A program made the position numbers and the translations under genes. DNA of 64,000 nt from the NCBI RefSeq assembly GCF_043290135.1, contig NC_134701.1, positions 67,962,002 to 68,026,001 of the forward strand, written 5' to 3'. Every line of letters starts with the position of its first letter. Position 1 is the first letter of the stretch. This document shows positions 1 to 12,690 of this stretch, piece by piece. The notes beneath the pieces are model-generated. The model ran no database searches and had not been told where the DNA came from. It saw nothing but the letters and a program-made list of their open reading frames with translations. This stretch comes from Rhipicephalus microplus. Taxonomy: Eukaryota > Arthropoda > Arachnida > Ixodida > Ixodidae.

Positions 1-387
1 TAGCGGTCTGTTCAGTCTGGCTTGCAGTTGACGCATTTGCCATGGTTCTGGAGCGTTCTGGAAGAGGGCCGAATTAGGGTGGTTGGCCTAGTTGCCACCG
101 ACTGCGCCGAAGGTTGGCTGTTTATACCAAGGCGTCGAAGTTGGGGCTGAGATATTCCTCATGGTAACAGTGCATAGACTATTACCCAGCACCTCCACCA
201 GCGTCACGTTACACCGTAACTGCAACCTTTAGATAATAGCACACAAGGACGTCAAACGGATTCTATCAACCGCAATATGACTTTATCGTTGTTTTCTGCA
301 AGTGCATCTTCGTCCTCTTTTGAACAGTGGCACATACAAGCCTGCCAGCATCTATGGAAATAATACTTGCAGAACTTGTACTAGCGG

Positions 388-388
<1 letters not shown>
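1..388. other. No gene recognised
   Basis: Mixed-composition sequence without a convincing reading frame, exon-like stretch or recognisable transposon motif. It lies downstream (on the minus strand) of the last exon of the chitinase-like gene, so it is outside that transcription unit if the poly(A) signal at 3088-3093 is used. Confidence 0.5.

Positions 389-477
<89 letters not shown>
389..477. repeat. (TA)n microsatellite
   Basis: About 44 uninterrupted TA dinucleotides. Open frames through it only spell alternating Tyr-Ile and are not genes. Similar tracts recur through the window, usually at transposon edges, but no transposon end is visible here. Confidence 0.98.
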
Positions 478-479
<2 letters not shown>

Positions 480-589
480 CTTCATTGCCACGCAGAATGC
501 TCGGTGTCGAATCTTGTTGAGACCTGACACATTTATTCATTCATTCTTTGCATTCGGCAGTCGTTCGCTTTTAGATGCAAAGTAGCTCA

Positions 590-1355
590 CGCCCTGCTAG
601 TAGAGCGCAGTGACGTTTGTCTTCCTTGCCCGGGGCTCGCTCGCCGCGTGTCAGCTCCTTCTCACTTCACTCTCTCCGCTGCTCACAACGTTCGAGCCCA
701 CTCCCCTCGTAGACATAATCTCACCCGTGCCACCTCTATACATCTGTCAGCGAAGAGAAGCCGCAAGCCGGCGGGTGCGCGCTGCGTATGCCTCGAGAAC
801 CTTGTGCCGTCGACAATGTGGACAGCGCACCACTGCTCGCCACGTGGTTGCGCCTACGTGCGGGACGCCATTGCGGCACGCTTTCCACTTGTGTTCGCCT
901 ACTTTTCCCGGCTGTCGCCGGCGTTGCCAAGGCTAGCGAAGCCCATCGCTCTCACGAATGGTGACGTCTCCACCAACTAGGCGTGAACCAAGGAAGCCGA
1001 ACGCAAGCGTCGGCAGAGGAAGACCAGTGGCATCGACAAACTGTGAATCAAGAAAAGCAATCGTGTTCGAGAATACAGATGGCGCGGAGGTAACACCGAC
1101 GAGAGGCGAGCCAAAGAAGCCGAGCGCAAGCATCTTCAACGCGTCCCGCCTCCCATGTCTTTGAACTTCAAAGAAGCGTTTACTCCAGTAAACGCTGCAC
1201 CCACTTTCGCTTCAAACCAATGGTCAAACACCCGAGTCAACGCCCGTTTCAAGCGGGTCAACGCCGTGCACGCCGCTGCTGCTTGCATCCCATTCGGGCT
1301 TCCTGAGATAGTGTATAGTTTTTAAATGCGAAGCATTCCTTAGCGGACTTCAACG
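590..1355 (+). repeat. Dispersed repeat R1, copy 1
   Basis: GC-rich sequence that reappears inverted and diverged at about 20722-21690. Shared blocks include the start (GCTCACGCCCTGCTAG at about 588-603, matched near 21613-21628), a central part with three related units of about 60 bp built on a 'CTTCCTTGGCTCGC..CTCGTCGGTG' theme on the complementary strand, and the end, where both copies run through a CGCTGCTGCTT block into a TTTTTA-type stretch and then a tetranucleotide tract. No terminal inverted repeat or coding motif is seen. Probably a non-autonomous mobile element of unknown class; edges are approximate. Confidence 0.7.
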
Positions 1356-1672
<317 letters not shown>

Positions 1673-1692
1673 TCGCTTACGACATTTAGCTG

Positions 1693-1794
1693 ATAAGGCA
1701 CTGTGTCAGGTTGAATGAACTGTGCCAGGTTGAATGCACTGTAATAAGGCACTGTGTCAGGTTGATAAGGCACTGTGCCAGGTTGAATGCATCC
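1693..1794. repeat. Short tandem array, unit about 20 bp
   Basis: Four to five imperfect repeats of a unit containing GGCACTGTGTCAGGTTGA, alternating with shortened forms (AACTGTGCCAGGTTGAATG). It lies just beyond the (CTAT)n tract. No function is evident. Confidence 0.8.
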
Positions 1795-3087
1795 TAAAAT
1801 ATCACAGTAACCAGTTCTCTGACTATGACACTCATAAGGCACTCGCAGCCATTTCGCTAGCTTCAAATATACCAAATTTGGCATTACGTGACTTGAATGA
1901 ATGACGGAGGTAAAGGACACGTGCAAACATGATAACCAAGACATGGGAGTCAGGTACGGCATAATTGACGTCCACCTCGTAACGTAGTGCTGATTTTAAA
2001 GTGACGTATCAACCTTCCTCATTCGTGCTTCACATATCATCGATAGCCATTGTACGTGGGATCTGCCATTTTTTTTCAGAAAGTAGAAATCGCTAACATA
2101 CTATTTTAGGTAAATAAATGCCGGGTAGCATATTGGGAAGATAAATATGCGCAAAATTGTGAATAAGACCCACACGTACGCTCTTCGCATTGTTGGCTGT
2201 AAGCATTCGCGCGCAATGCTGCACAAATTGCTGCAGATGTGAAGGTCATGGAAGCACTTTGCAGACACCCCAGATGTGTCATGATGCGATAAACGTTATC
2301 AAACTGCTCCTTTCATTTTGTTCTAGAAGCGGAACGCATCGAGCAGACGAACTAAGCGCTAGAACTGCCAACTTGGAAATAGCTGTACTCGTGCAGAAAA
2401 TGGGCGTTGCTCACATTCACGGATCTTGTTTATTTACCTGCTAAATTTAACCCCTTAACCCCAGATGGCTTTTTGGGACGCTAATTTGAACGGTACGCAT
2501 AATTTTCCGCTCGGCGTATATTGGCTGTGAGCTTCAAGGCTCGCAGTGAAAGGAGTCGGCTTTTTTTCTATTTTCTCTTTAACTTGTTTAACTTGGAAAC
2601 TAAAAAGGTTTACGGTAGTATTGAAACCGTTTACAATTTTCACAAATGACCACGAACACGTGAAAACAAGCAGCGGCCTCTGCTGTTTGAAGCAGGTTTA
2701 AAACCTTAATAATATCCACAGAGCTTCTAGCTGCCACCGCTCAGGGGTACCACGCTACCTGGAAGTTGCGAATGAACAGTGTGCAGCATCAAGCCGCAAA
2801 CTCTCGTTCTTATGACATTTACGGAAGGCACAAGCAGCACTCCATGTCGCACACTGATGAGACCCTGATGAGTGCACACTGATGAGTTCAGCGAGAAAGC
2901 CGCCGCTTGCTGAACTTACCCTCGCAGTTTGGCGTTTTTCCAATCAAGTTGTGGATGAAGACAGCAGCCACTGACACGACCGACACCACAACAACTCCAA
3001 GTCTTTTCCAGCCACAGATATTTCATGGTAGCAGACTCTTCAGGATATGGATATTAAAACAAATAAAAGGTTTGGATTGTACTGAGG
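1795..3087. other. No gene recognised
   Basis: About 1.3 kb of AT-rich DNA without recognisable exon, RNA gene or transposon protein. It lies downstream of the probable 3' end of the chitinase-like gene. Confidence 0.4.
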
Positions 3088-3093
3088 TTTATT
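3088..3093 (-). promoter_or_regulatory. Poly(A) signal for chitinase-like gene
   Basis: The plus strand reads TTTATT, giving AATAAA on the minus strand about 200 bases past the stop codon of the exon at 3293-3487. That is a normal length for a 3' untranslated region. Assignment is by position and sequence only. Confidence 0.45.
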
Positions 3094-3292
3094 TTTACAC
3101 CAACACTGCATAACACGGGAGTTACATTTGAAGGTTTACTTTTTAAATAACGGTGACCTTATTTACAATAGATGGGGTAGAATAGTCATAAAAGTAACAC
3201 CAACTGCAGTATTTGTAAATATTTGCACTGTGTTTAACGAGAAATTATAAATCTACAAAGAACAAAAGAACAATATATTCGCCAACATCGTC

Positions 3293-3487
3293 CTATGTGA
3301 CCAATTCGCAGTCACTTTCTTGATCTGCTGAAGTGTAATTTTTGCTGACGAAGGCAGCCAGCCTGTTCAAAATGTGCAGGCGCGAGTAGCCGCCGTAGCC
3401 GCAAGAGTCGTTGATGTCGTCGTACTGGATGTCATCGGCGACGAGGTTGTAGTTCAGACCCGTGAAGTTTTTCTTGGTCTCACAGAT
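3293..3487 (-). CDS. Chitinase-like (GH18-type) protein, last exon
   Basis: Terminal coding exon of 64 codons plus TAG stop. The acceptor is TTTTCAACAG just upstream (plus 3488-3497) and the exon opens in phase 0 with ICETKKNFTG. It contains LVADDIQYDDINDSCGYGGY, which resembles the last beta-strand region of GH18 proteins, where chitinases carry a hydrophobic stretch followed by D-x-D-D-F and a cysteine, then a helix (SRLHILNRLAAFVSKN). The GH18 assignment is inferred from that likeness and from the matching exon at 16845-16967; it was not tested by search. Two Asn glycosylation sequons (NFT, NYT) and cysteines suggest a secreted protein. The catalytic DxxDxDxE segment is not in any exon seen here, so activity cannot be judged. 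The exon lies 13.4 kb from the preceding one. Confidence 0.55.
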   Translation of the reverse strand: MCETKKNFTGLNYNLVADDIQYDDINDSCGYGGYSRLHILNRLAAFVSKNYTSADQESDCELVT

Positions 3488-4764
3488 CTGTTGAAAATAA
3501 TAAAGTATATCGCTCAATCAGTCAATGAACCAATCATTTGATCAGTCAGTCAATAAAATCACACCGCTTTCTACGAGCCCTGATCGAGCACTAGTGATTT
3601 TGTGCCTGTTGACGCCATTTTCGCACAAGATTAACTATTCTATATGTTCGGGTTTATGTAAATCACGTGAGCTAACATAAAAGTTTAATCATGATCATTG
3701 TCTCTAGTCGTCGAGGTGGAGATGTGGCACTAGAATAAGCATAGATGCATGCACGTCGGACAGTGCTATAGACGCCAAATAGCAACAGACACAGTGCAAC
3801 CTCTCATACATCGATGTACAACAAAGATAAGAGTCTCTTTGTAAAGACACGTTTCTTTCGTGATATAGCAATGTTTATTACCGATTTATCAACCTGGTTT
3901 TCTTTTGGTTATTTCAGGTGCCTCCATACAAAGGTCTGTTATGATTAGCTTGGGAGCTACCCACGCCCGCTGCTTGACATCGTAGAGTGTGCACATGCTA
4001 TTAGCTGGCATCAAATGACAGCGACGTTTGGATGAGATACGCTTCTTGCAGCGCGGCACCGCCATGTGCAGGTGCTGTGCTCCACAGCCTGCTAACATTA
4101 CTTAATGATTTATACTCGCACGCAGGAGTCAGAATGGGAAAGAGCGATAGCGTTTCATCACACGCGCTCTAAGTCATGCTGCACACTGAAGTAAGGTCTT
4201 TGCTCGTGTCATCCCTTCTTTCGTTGCTTCCACCCGCACACTAGTCGTGACGAGAGAAGAGAGGAAGCACTCAATGCGCGCGACGAACGTTTTTGCAGCT
4301 CCGCTCGCTCGTGATGAAGTCAATAAATTTTCACAGCACACGATTCAAGAACCACTAAAATAAAAATGAGAAACGAAAAAAATATGAAAAAAGGTAGTTA
4401 CGGCAGCCGTCATACGTGACTAACGGGTGCCTAAATTCAGTAAAGCTTTGGTATTTGTGTAACCAAAGGTTGGAGATATGCAGTGAACTAGGATAAATAT
4501 TGTACAGTAGATATCAAGGAAGGTACATTAAAAAACCCCAAAGATGGAGAAAAGTGCCAATTTAGACAACTCATTTGCAAAGTTAGCTGTCAATGCAAAA
4601 CTAATCGATCATATTGTTTTACCCCAGTTCACTGCACAGATATATAAGTGGTAAAACATTGTACAAAATTTCAGTTCAAAGCATGCACTGAGAAAAAGTT
4701 ATGAAAGTTGGCGTCACAAGATTCGGAGCTAATTTTTATTTTGAGGAAAACGTAAACAAAGGTT
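3488..4764. other. Intron sequence, no gene recognised
   Basis: AT-rich sequence inside the last intron of the chitinase-like gene (minus strand). A short stretch at about 3510-3550 repeats AGTCAATCA-type units, but I see no exon, RNA gene or transposon motif. Confidence 0.4.
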
Positions 4765-6360
4765 TCAGAGTGGGCACAGGGCATCAGAAACTTCGAACAG
4801 AGTCCTAAAATGCACCGGATTTATAGGTGGGTTCTTCTTAGATAGCATTACGAACTCCTTTTCTCGTGCGGCTGCTCTTTTTTTCTTTTTGGCCTGTTTC
4901 GTTCTATCCGCTGACTTGCGTTTGACATTCTTCATGCGCTTGTGATCTCCGGCGATGCAAGCTTTAGTCGTGTAGTACCCTAGTTCTATGCCAGCTTGCC
5001 TCAGTACGTATAGGGTGTTTATATTGCCAATATTGAAGCGTGCCACTTCGTCATGCAAGGCAATCATTACGTAAGCAAGCTCACGTAGACCTCTTTCGGA
5101 GCCCGCTGCCATATCAGACCATTAGAGCACTCATTTGCATTTTGTGTCTTTCCAAGCAAAACATTTCATCCAAAGTTCATCTGATCACATGTAGCTGCGC
5201 ACAGTTTTAACTTTGTTTAGCACATCATTCGGAAGTCCTCCTTCGTGCACATACTTTCCTTGGTCGAGTGCTTCGGCCCTTCTGTACTCACACCAGCTGT
5301 TCAGTCCAAGTCGGCACAGACCATGTCTCGGATGCTTCGCGGTAGAGCTGCAATGAAAGATACTCGCAAGGGTGGCCTGCTTTATTGCATAAAGGTTGCC
5401 CACATTGTCTCTTATGGAAATACTATAGTAGTTTTGCAGGAGGTCAATGAGCGCGCCACTCAACTTTCCTTTGTTATTCTGAGGCAGCAGCACGCTTCTG
5501 GACATACTCAATGCATTCCAGATTATAGACACTGTCCTTTCCACAATGTGTTTCACAGCGGCATAGCTCTTGGAATCACGATCACCGTAGAATTTGAGGT
5601 ACTTCAGGCCTCTTTTTGACTGTGACCTCTCAAGTATTCGGTACAGACCAACCGTCTCCATACTGCCAGCACTTCCTTCATGACTTGCTGGAGAAGAAGT
5701 GTGGTTTGCCTTCCATTCCTTATAAGAAGGACTTTCTGGCCTCAAGCTCCTTTTATTTTTTGCAGGACTTACACGAGCTAGAAATCGCCTCAACATCAAT
5801 GACTTCCCGTGTCAACAGAAATCACAGACACACATTCGTTCAAAGATGAATGGCGATGCTTCTGCCATGTGTCATTACTGGAAACACCACACTTGGCACT
5901 GCCCACAACACGACCAATTTCCACACCAGCGTCAGCCATAGATTTCGACGCCACTTATCTAACCACTGGAGAAAGCCGAGATGATATATAGTTTGTCGTA
6001 GACAGAGTGACGTGGAGGAGCGGGCACGTCCATTACTATGGCAACCGTTACCGCACCTGCGTGCCCTTTTTCTTACAGGCTCAGCGCATAAACGAGACGA
6101 ACATGATTTTTCATTAGCACGTCCCACCTTTCTAGTCGTATCAAATGAATGCTCGAACCCAGAGTGAGTACACACGACCGCACAGGTTGTGCATATCCCT
6201 TGGTAAGAGCGTTCCTCGAGCTTCAGCATTGGATTCATGCATCCAGGGCATGTCAGTGATGCAAACACCGAAGAAAGAATGTCAATGTTCACAAGCCTCA
6301 TTCCTTGCAGCGAACAATTTCAAGCTTCCTCGCGGTCGCCGAAACACAAGCGTTCGTGTC
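4765..6360 (-). pseudogene. Mutator-like transposase relic
   Basis: Three minus-strand blocks in different frames read as one protein of a family common in tick and other arthropod genomes (Mutator-like transposase domain). In order: about 6360-6068 with LVNIDILSS and a treble cysteine pattern (CPGC..C..C); about 5915-5185 with GVSSNDTWQK, then ISVDTG, then ERSQSKRGLKYLKFYGDRDS (the D-rich core of the DDE region) and FHCSST; and 5180-4765 with GKTQNANE, GLIWQRAPK and a basic C-terminal tail (KRKSADRTKQAKKKK). At least three frameshifts separate the blocks, so it cannot make an intact transposase. Terminal inverted repeats were not found. It lies in the last intron of the host gene, on the gene's own strand. 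Family identity is from remembered motifs. Confidence 0.75.
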
Positions 6361-7029
6361 AGGGGGCAGCCTCGTCGTCGTGTAGCGATTTCTACCAAAC
6401 TTGCGCTTTCTTGTCTTCCGAGTTCTGTATTAGGCCATGCTGGTATAAATATGGTCCAGGTGACCTAGCAACTCACACGTTGCAGCGTTGACACGTCGAA
6501 GAAATGCAGAACGATGCCCGACGTAGCCCGGCCAAGGTAAACAGCATTGAACGAGCATCTTGCTTCCCCCTAGTGGCCGTTTTTAAGGATATAAAAGAAT
6601 CAGAACACAAACTTATAAATAATCACATCCTCTTATATAAGTCAACATAAAATTTATGAAGTATTTAGAATATTATTATTATGTATGAAAAATACTTACT
6701 TTCGTAACCAACACATAGTGGTTTCAATATACGAGCTAGGGGTATAAAAATCTAGCTGTAGCTTGTGAACTAATGATGATAGGGGAATAACTTTTATTGC
6801 TACATATTTTTGAATGCTTGGGGGTGCAGAAAAAATAAAAAAAATAGATCTCACGAAGGAAGCCGCCAGGGGGCCGAGGTGTGTATTCGCACCTCACATG
6901 GGCTCCTGCTCCCATTGCAGTATTCTGTGCAACCTTGCCTAGACACTGCTCGTGTTTGGTGACCTGGCATTTCGCACGTTGCAGGGCATTATTTGACACC
7001 AGACTCACCGCAGTGAGTATACTTTTTAC
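6361..7029. other. No gene recognised
   Basis: AT-rich intron sequence with a short GC-richer patch near 6850-6900. It separates the transposase relic from the 5' end of the LINE. Terminal inverted repeats of the Mutator-like element might lie here, but none was recognised by eye. Confidence 0.4.
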
Positions 7030-7245
7030 TAGATGTTAACTCTAAACATATTGTGCCTGTTCGCTGGGGCGCAACATCGCCAAAGAATCCAGAGGCCGCG
7101 CTGCATGCGCACGCCGCTGTGGCACGAGCACGGGCCTGCGAAACGAGCGGGACGCCAGCGGCTCGTAGGTGCACGAGCACGCCGCTTGCGAAACACACAG
7201 ACACAGCGTCCAAGGTTAAGAGCTAACGCTCTCATTGAAACGGAG

Positions 7246-8957
7246 ATGTCTAACCCACGTCAAGGGGGCCCGAGTACGATGCCAGTGTACAACATGGAGG
7301 GTAATTCAAGAACGGCATCACACTGAACGTTTGATGAAAATAGTGGCAAGACGACGGGTAAAGCCCATATTGAGTGGCTACAAGCTGGCCGTAAAGGCAG
7401 GTCAGCCAAAGAAGACAAGTCAGCCGAAGAAGGAGCTACAAAACCTGTGAAGCCAGGCGCCGAATCTCAACCGCAGCGTCAACGCAGCTCTAGGATGCGG
7501 CCATTCCCTACTTATGACTTCAAAATTGTATTCCGCCCGCAACCAGGACTAGATCTTTCAAAGCGAACACTCATCGAGATTACACATGCCATCGGAAGAT
7601 CCAGTGACTTGGCCCAGCAGGACTTTTATGACCATGTGCGAGTGCAGGTGCAGAAAGTAGAGAATGTTATAATCGCAAGCACAGCAAGTACTGAACGAGC
7701 CTCCAAACTGCAAAGTATAAATGCTATACAGTTCGGTGGAGTAATATATCAAGTTAATCCGCACATTCTACACCCCTATGATGTGTGCCGCGAAGTGATC
7801 TACGGCCTTGAACCAGGAACAAGCCCCACGTAGATTGTTGCAGGACTTCGTGTAGACTCAATATACCACGTCTTTGACGCGCGCATGATGGGATCTTCCA
7901 CTGCTGCAGTTATCACTTTCGACGGGCAGCACGTTCCTTTTTACGTTACGTACCTCAGTGGAGACTACCGATGCGAGCCATACCGGAAGTCTATCCAATA
8001 TTGCCGAACCTGTGGCGCCATAGGTCACCGACAGGACATCTGCTCTCAGCCGAAAGAGAACTTCTGCTAGAAATGCGGCCATGACAAGGACACAGAACCA
8101 CATGACTGCCAATCGATGTGCAAGATCTGCGGAGAAGACTATAAGACTGCTGAAAAGGAATGCAAGAAGAAAGTCTGCAGCACCCCCCCTCCTTATCAAG
8201 TAAGACGCCAGCAGCTCGATAACGCCCGCGCCCGTGAGAATCGCTGGAGTGCTTACACCGATGATTTACCCGTGTCGATTATCACACCAGAAATTTCACG
8301 GGCCCCCTTTTTTCATCAAAAATCTGACCGAAGTTGCTCTCGCTCTAAGAAAAAAAGGTTGCTCTGGATCCCACACGCCATCACGGTCTCGCCCCGTTAG
8401 GGAAATAAGTTATGCCGCCACGGTCAGCGGTAGTGACTGGCCAAGTTTTCTAAATACCACAAGTGCCTCGATCACCTCGCCTGCTCAGACAGCGAATATC
8501 CGGGCTTTAGAAAATAAAGTCCAAGATGTACAACGAAGGGTGCAACAACGCACACCAGCCGAGTGTAGCACGCTAGAACTTGACGACAGTATACTAAACA
8601 AACAGAAGCCAGAATAATGAAGTGGGTGGAAGAAAGACTGCAAGCACATAAAGCGAAGATGCTTGACCTCGTCGAATGACGCCTTGAAGCTTTAGAGGTA
8701 GCCCTCACTGCGAAACTCCTCGCATCCATAGACATAACTATAATGAAAGTGGTTACTAAAATTATGAAAAAGGTAGACCCACTGACCCGTACTGTAAGCA
8801 CGCTTGACGCCAAGCTTGATAGCTTCATGGCCCAACAGCATAACTTCATAACTTATGCATAGAAAAATTTCGTTACTCATGAGCAGCTGGTGGAGCAATC
8901 AGGAACCAAACGGAAAGAGCGAAAGACTTTAGGGGATGAAACTGCAGCAGAAATTTG
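7246..8957 (+). pseudogene. LINE ORF1 (gag-like) relic
   Basis: The ATG at 7246 starts MSNPRQGG and the same frame continues past stops at about 7324, 7831 and 8068, showing one decayed ORF and not separate genes. The middle part (7447-7833) is the pre-knuckle domain. Around 7990-8180 are cysteine-histidine knuckles, YCRTCGAIGHRQDIC and, past a stop, CGHDKDTEPHDC and CKICGEDY. A Ser/Arg-rich block follows. The frame shifts by one base near 8340-8360, at a run of A, and a predicted coiled-coil-like, charged tail runs to about 8957. ORF1 proteins of this kind bind the element's own RNA and form the ribonucleoprotein used in retrotransposition. ORF2 begins about 90 bases downstream. Confidence 0.75.
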
Positions 8958-9048
8958 ATTGACAGCACGAAACGACTGGCAACAGTGGGAAATCGACTGC
9001 CAGATTTGCAGCTCCCACACGTAGACAGTCTGAGTCACTTTCCACTCT

Positions 9049-12000
9049 TCTAGTTTGGCACTGGAATTGCAGATCCTACAGACATTGTTCTGTGAACTTG
9101 CAAGATTATGTTAAAACAAATAATCTAGATATGATAGCGTTGCAGGAAACGCACACAGGAAAAATCAAGCTCCCTGGCTACATCACTCTCACATGCTCAC
9201 CCTGCAATACAATTCTAGTCAAGAGGACTCTAACCACACAGCCTCATGAAATTGAAGACATTGGCATCGAAAACACTATCGTTGAGATAATCCCCACTCG
9301 GAAGACTCAACAGAGCTCATACCTGGCCAACCTTTACAGCCCTCTATGGGAGCAGTTACACCAATACGACCACTTCGTCCATGAGCTCTGTCAAATAGTT
9401 AACCGCAACTGACTCGTCTTGGTTGGGGACTTCAATGCTCAACAAGCGGCCTGGGGCTATCACAGCACCACCAAGAAGGGGGGAGTGTTCACGACGCTGC
9501 ACAGCAACACGGTATGACGCTCTGGAATGACTTGCTCTATGCAACCCGAGCGGGCAACCGCGTATTGAGGCATACTAATCCTGATCTCACGTTCACTAAA
9601 GACGTGCACAACGCAACGTGGACAAGGCTGCCGGACACTCTAGGGAGCAACCATTACATCCTTCAAATAGAGGTCGAACAGGCTCACCGCTCACCCAAGA
9701 CAGAAAAAGCTCGGCTCACGGACTGGACCGCCTACAGGAATGACCTTGATGATGACTCAACTATCGAAGACTTTGAAGCCTGGTTAAACAGTGTTGTAAG
9801 TGTTGCTGACGGACATACCAAACTGATACACTTGAACGGGGACAATCCGGCAGTAGATAATAATTTCCTTCACCTATGGGAAGCTCGAAGATTGCTTATT
9901 AAACGATGGCAACGGCAAAAGCTCAACCGCAAGCTGAAGCGCCGGATCGCCGTACTCACCACGCAGGCACATCAGCACCCCGAAAACCTTGTCAGCCAGA
10001 ACTGGCGGTCCTTCTGCGACAAACTTCAAAGGACATTGAGCACAAAAAAGACTTGGCGCATTCTTCGAGCCCTGATCGACGACACCCACACCAAAACTAA
10101 TCAAAAAGTACAATTCAGCGGCTCTTCCACAACTGAGGGCACAGAGCACCAGTTACTCCAGCAACTTCAAGCAAAGCTGCGTGGCTCTGTTAACCAGCGA
10201 GCTACCTCCATCAACATTTCGACACCCAGGGAGTACCGAGGAGCACCCAATGAAGCACTAGACCAGCTTTTCACGCAGGCAGAGCTACACGCGGCCCTCG
10301 CTAAGCTTACAAGCAACCCAAGCCCAGGAAAAGCGAGAGTGACCAATAAGCACCTACGGCAGCTACCGCTCCGGGCGTTGACGGCGCTCCTTCGACACTA
10401 TAACGACTGCTGGAGGAAGGGCGAGCTACCACAAGCCTGGAAACACTCGGAGGTAACCATGGTACCCAAGCCAAGCAAGCCAATTTCGATTGCGAATCTT
10501 CATCCCACTTCCCTTACATGTTGCGCTGGGAAACTTTTTGAGCACATGGTAGACAAGCGACTCACCATACACCTTCAAGACAATGGTCACTACTTGAACA
10601 CCATGTTCGGCTTCCGCCAAATGCTCAGCACACAAGACGTCTTCTTGCAGATAAAGGAAAATATTCTTCTCCGCTTGAGCAAGCACTGTAAGTCATCTGT
10701 TCTAGCTCTGGACGTAAAGGGCGCATTTGACAATGTGATTCACGAAGGTATTCTGCGTAGCCTGGAAGATGTAGGTTGTGGAGCCAAAACAACGCCTACA
10801 CGCTGGCTTTCGTCACCAACCGCACAGCCACTGTAGGAATTGCCAATATCCGGAGCGACCTTTTTCAACTCCCCAACAAAGGCACGCTTCAAGGCTCAGT
10901 AATATCACCACTGCTTTTCAACTTGGCCCTCCTTAAGATCTCACGCCTCTTGGACGCTGTCCCTGGAATACATCACGCATTATACGCCGATGCTATGTGG
11001 ACAAGAGGTGCAACAAGCACGGGTGAACAGGAGGACCGACTTCAATAGGCGGTTAACATCCCTGAAGAATATGTCAAGACCTGCGGCCTCCAATGTGCTC
11101 CGGAAAAGTTGGAACTGTTAGTAGTTGCGGCACGCACACGGGGTAAACCACCAAGCTACGTCGCTCCTGACCCACAAGTTTTTCTACAGGGAGTCCAAAT
11201 ACCACAAGTTGACACGCTTCGAGTCCTTGGACTACATATACATAAAGATGGGTCTGGTTCCGCTGCCCTATCCTGGCTGCAGAACACTGTGACACAGCTC
11301 ACTCACCTAATCCGAAGAGTGGCTAACCGCCGCAGTGTCTTCAAAGAGCACGTCACCTAAAAAATAGTACAATCTCTCCTTTACAGCCGCATAACGTACG
11401 GAACTCCCTACCTCAACCTGAAGACAGCGGAAAAACAAAAACTTAATCTGCAGACACGAAAGGCTACAAAGCTTGCCCCAGGACTGCCGCCAGCCGCCTC
11501 CACTAGCCGACTGTTTCGCATGGGAGTTCACAGTACGTGAGAAGAACTCACCGAAGCACACCTCATCAACCAGGTCGAGAGACTCAAGCTGTCGCTCACA
11601 GGGCAAGCCATCCTTCGACGCACAGAATACGAGACCACCCTAGAACCCAACGAAGAACGCAAAAGCAAAATACCGTCACAGCTCCGAGAATGACTTGAAA
11701 TGCAGCAGATTCCTCGGAACATGCATCCTCACCATCACCGAGCAAGGCGGCTTGCCAGGGTTAACGTGATCCGGAAAAACCATGGCAATGACTCGCAGGC
11801 GCGATACGTGGACGCAGCCGAATATCCGGGACGAAACGCCTCCGCGATTACCGTCACAGATTACATTGACGCGGTACTGGTATCGGCGACTATCCTCACC
11901 AAACGTGCGGAAACAGCTGAAGAAGCTGCTATCGCACTCGCCACCCATACGAGCGAGGATGCCATCGTGGTCTTTACCGACTCACAAACAGCGGCACGGA

Positions 12001-12616
12001 ACTACCAGAAAGGCAGGGTCTCCACGGTGGTGATTAAGGTACTAATGGTTACTAAAGCGCATGGACAATAATCCTCCTTACAAAGGCTTCGTGTGGATTC
12101 CGGGTCATGAAGGTCTGGAGGAAAAAGAAGCAGCACACACCGCAGCCCGCGAATGCGTCAACCGGGCATTCCCGTACGAGATCCTAGGCACCTCCCACTC
12201 AACATCAGAATCAGAGGCAAGAGAACCCGTACCACTAACATATCATGCATTGCTGCAACATTATCGGCTCGAACGCAGGTCATACCCTCCGCCACATTAA
12301 AAACTCACAAGAGACGAAGGCACTGACTACAGGCGTCTTCAAAGCAACACGTTCACCCAAGGTACACCATTGCACCATATGAGGCCAACGTTGTATAGCT
12401 ACATCTTTCCTTACTGCATTGTGGCAGACACTCTGCGCACATCTTACTGCAGTGAAAAGTAAGCGTCCCAAGACTACAAGAAGCAGCACCAGATGCGGAC
12501 CAAGACCTCCTCAGTGAAGCGTGGGAGGCTGTGATCTCCCAGCCAGACCTGGTCGAGCAGCGTCAACTCGTTGCTCGAGCCCGGTGGGCTGTCCAAGCAA
12601 GAGGGTTCCTGGAATA
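9049..12616 (+). pseudogene. LINE ORF2 relic (EN-RT-RNase H)
   Basis: Domains in order: AP-type endonuclease from about 9055 (WNCRS, then ALQETHTG and LVGDFNAQQAAWGYHS near 9418-9460, then TPDLTF-like NPDLTF and TLGSNHYIL); reverse transcriptase about 10240-11000 (VTMVPKPSKP, DVKGAFDNV, KGTLQGSVISPLLFN, then LYADAMW); RNase H about 11750-12130 (AETAEEAAIALA, VFTDSQTA, FVWIPGHEGL); and a C-terminal region ending near 12616. In the RT the usual Y-x-D-D box reads YADA, so the second catalytic aspartate is gone. Breaks include stops at 9410, 11046, 11358 and 11690 and frame changes near 9505, 10790 and 12055. The protein would have nicked target DNA and copied the element's RNA; this copy cannot. 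Confidence 0.85.
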
Positions 12617-12690
12617 AGGGACCCTCTCAAATTCACTGAGAAGCTTCACTCAATAAATGTTTATCTCTCTCTTTCTCACGAAAAAAAGTT

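Larger units (their letters stand above)
7030..12690 (+). mobile_element. Degenerate I-type LINE retrotransposon
   Basis: About 5.7-kb non-LTR element in plus orientation: GC-rich 5' leader (7030-7245), ORF1 with cysteine-rich nucleic-acid-binding knuckles (7246-8957), ORF2 with endonuclease, reverse transcriptase, RNase H and a C-terminal cysteine region (9049-12616), then AATAAA at about 12653 and a short A run at 12684-12690. An RNase H domain after the RT is typical of the I supergroup of LINEs. Both ORFs carry several stops and frameshifts, so it is immobile. The 5' edge is a guess; no target-site duplication could be defined. It sits in the last intron of the chitinase-like gene, antisense to it. 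Confidence 0.85.

Noticed and set aside
302..540. Open frames of Tyr-Ile repeats across (TA)n (also at 29641-29976, 36110-36313, 36786-37058, 37247-37543, 49478-49684, 58613-58810)
   Set aside because: They are translations of dinucleotide repeats and have no protein features.
648..980. Arg/Ala/Ser-rich frames in the GC-rich R1 repeat
   Set aside because: GC-rich repeat DNA gives open frames by chance; the second R1 copy does not keep them.
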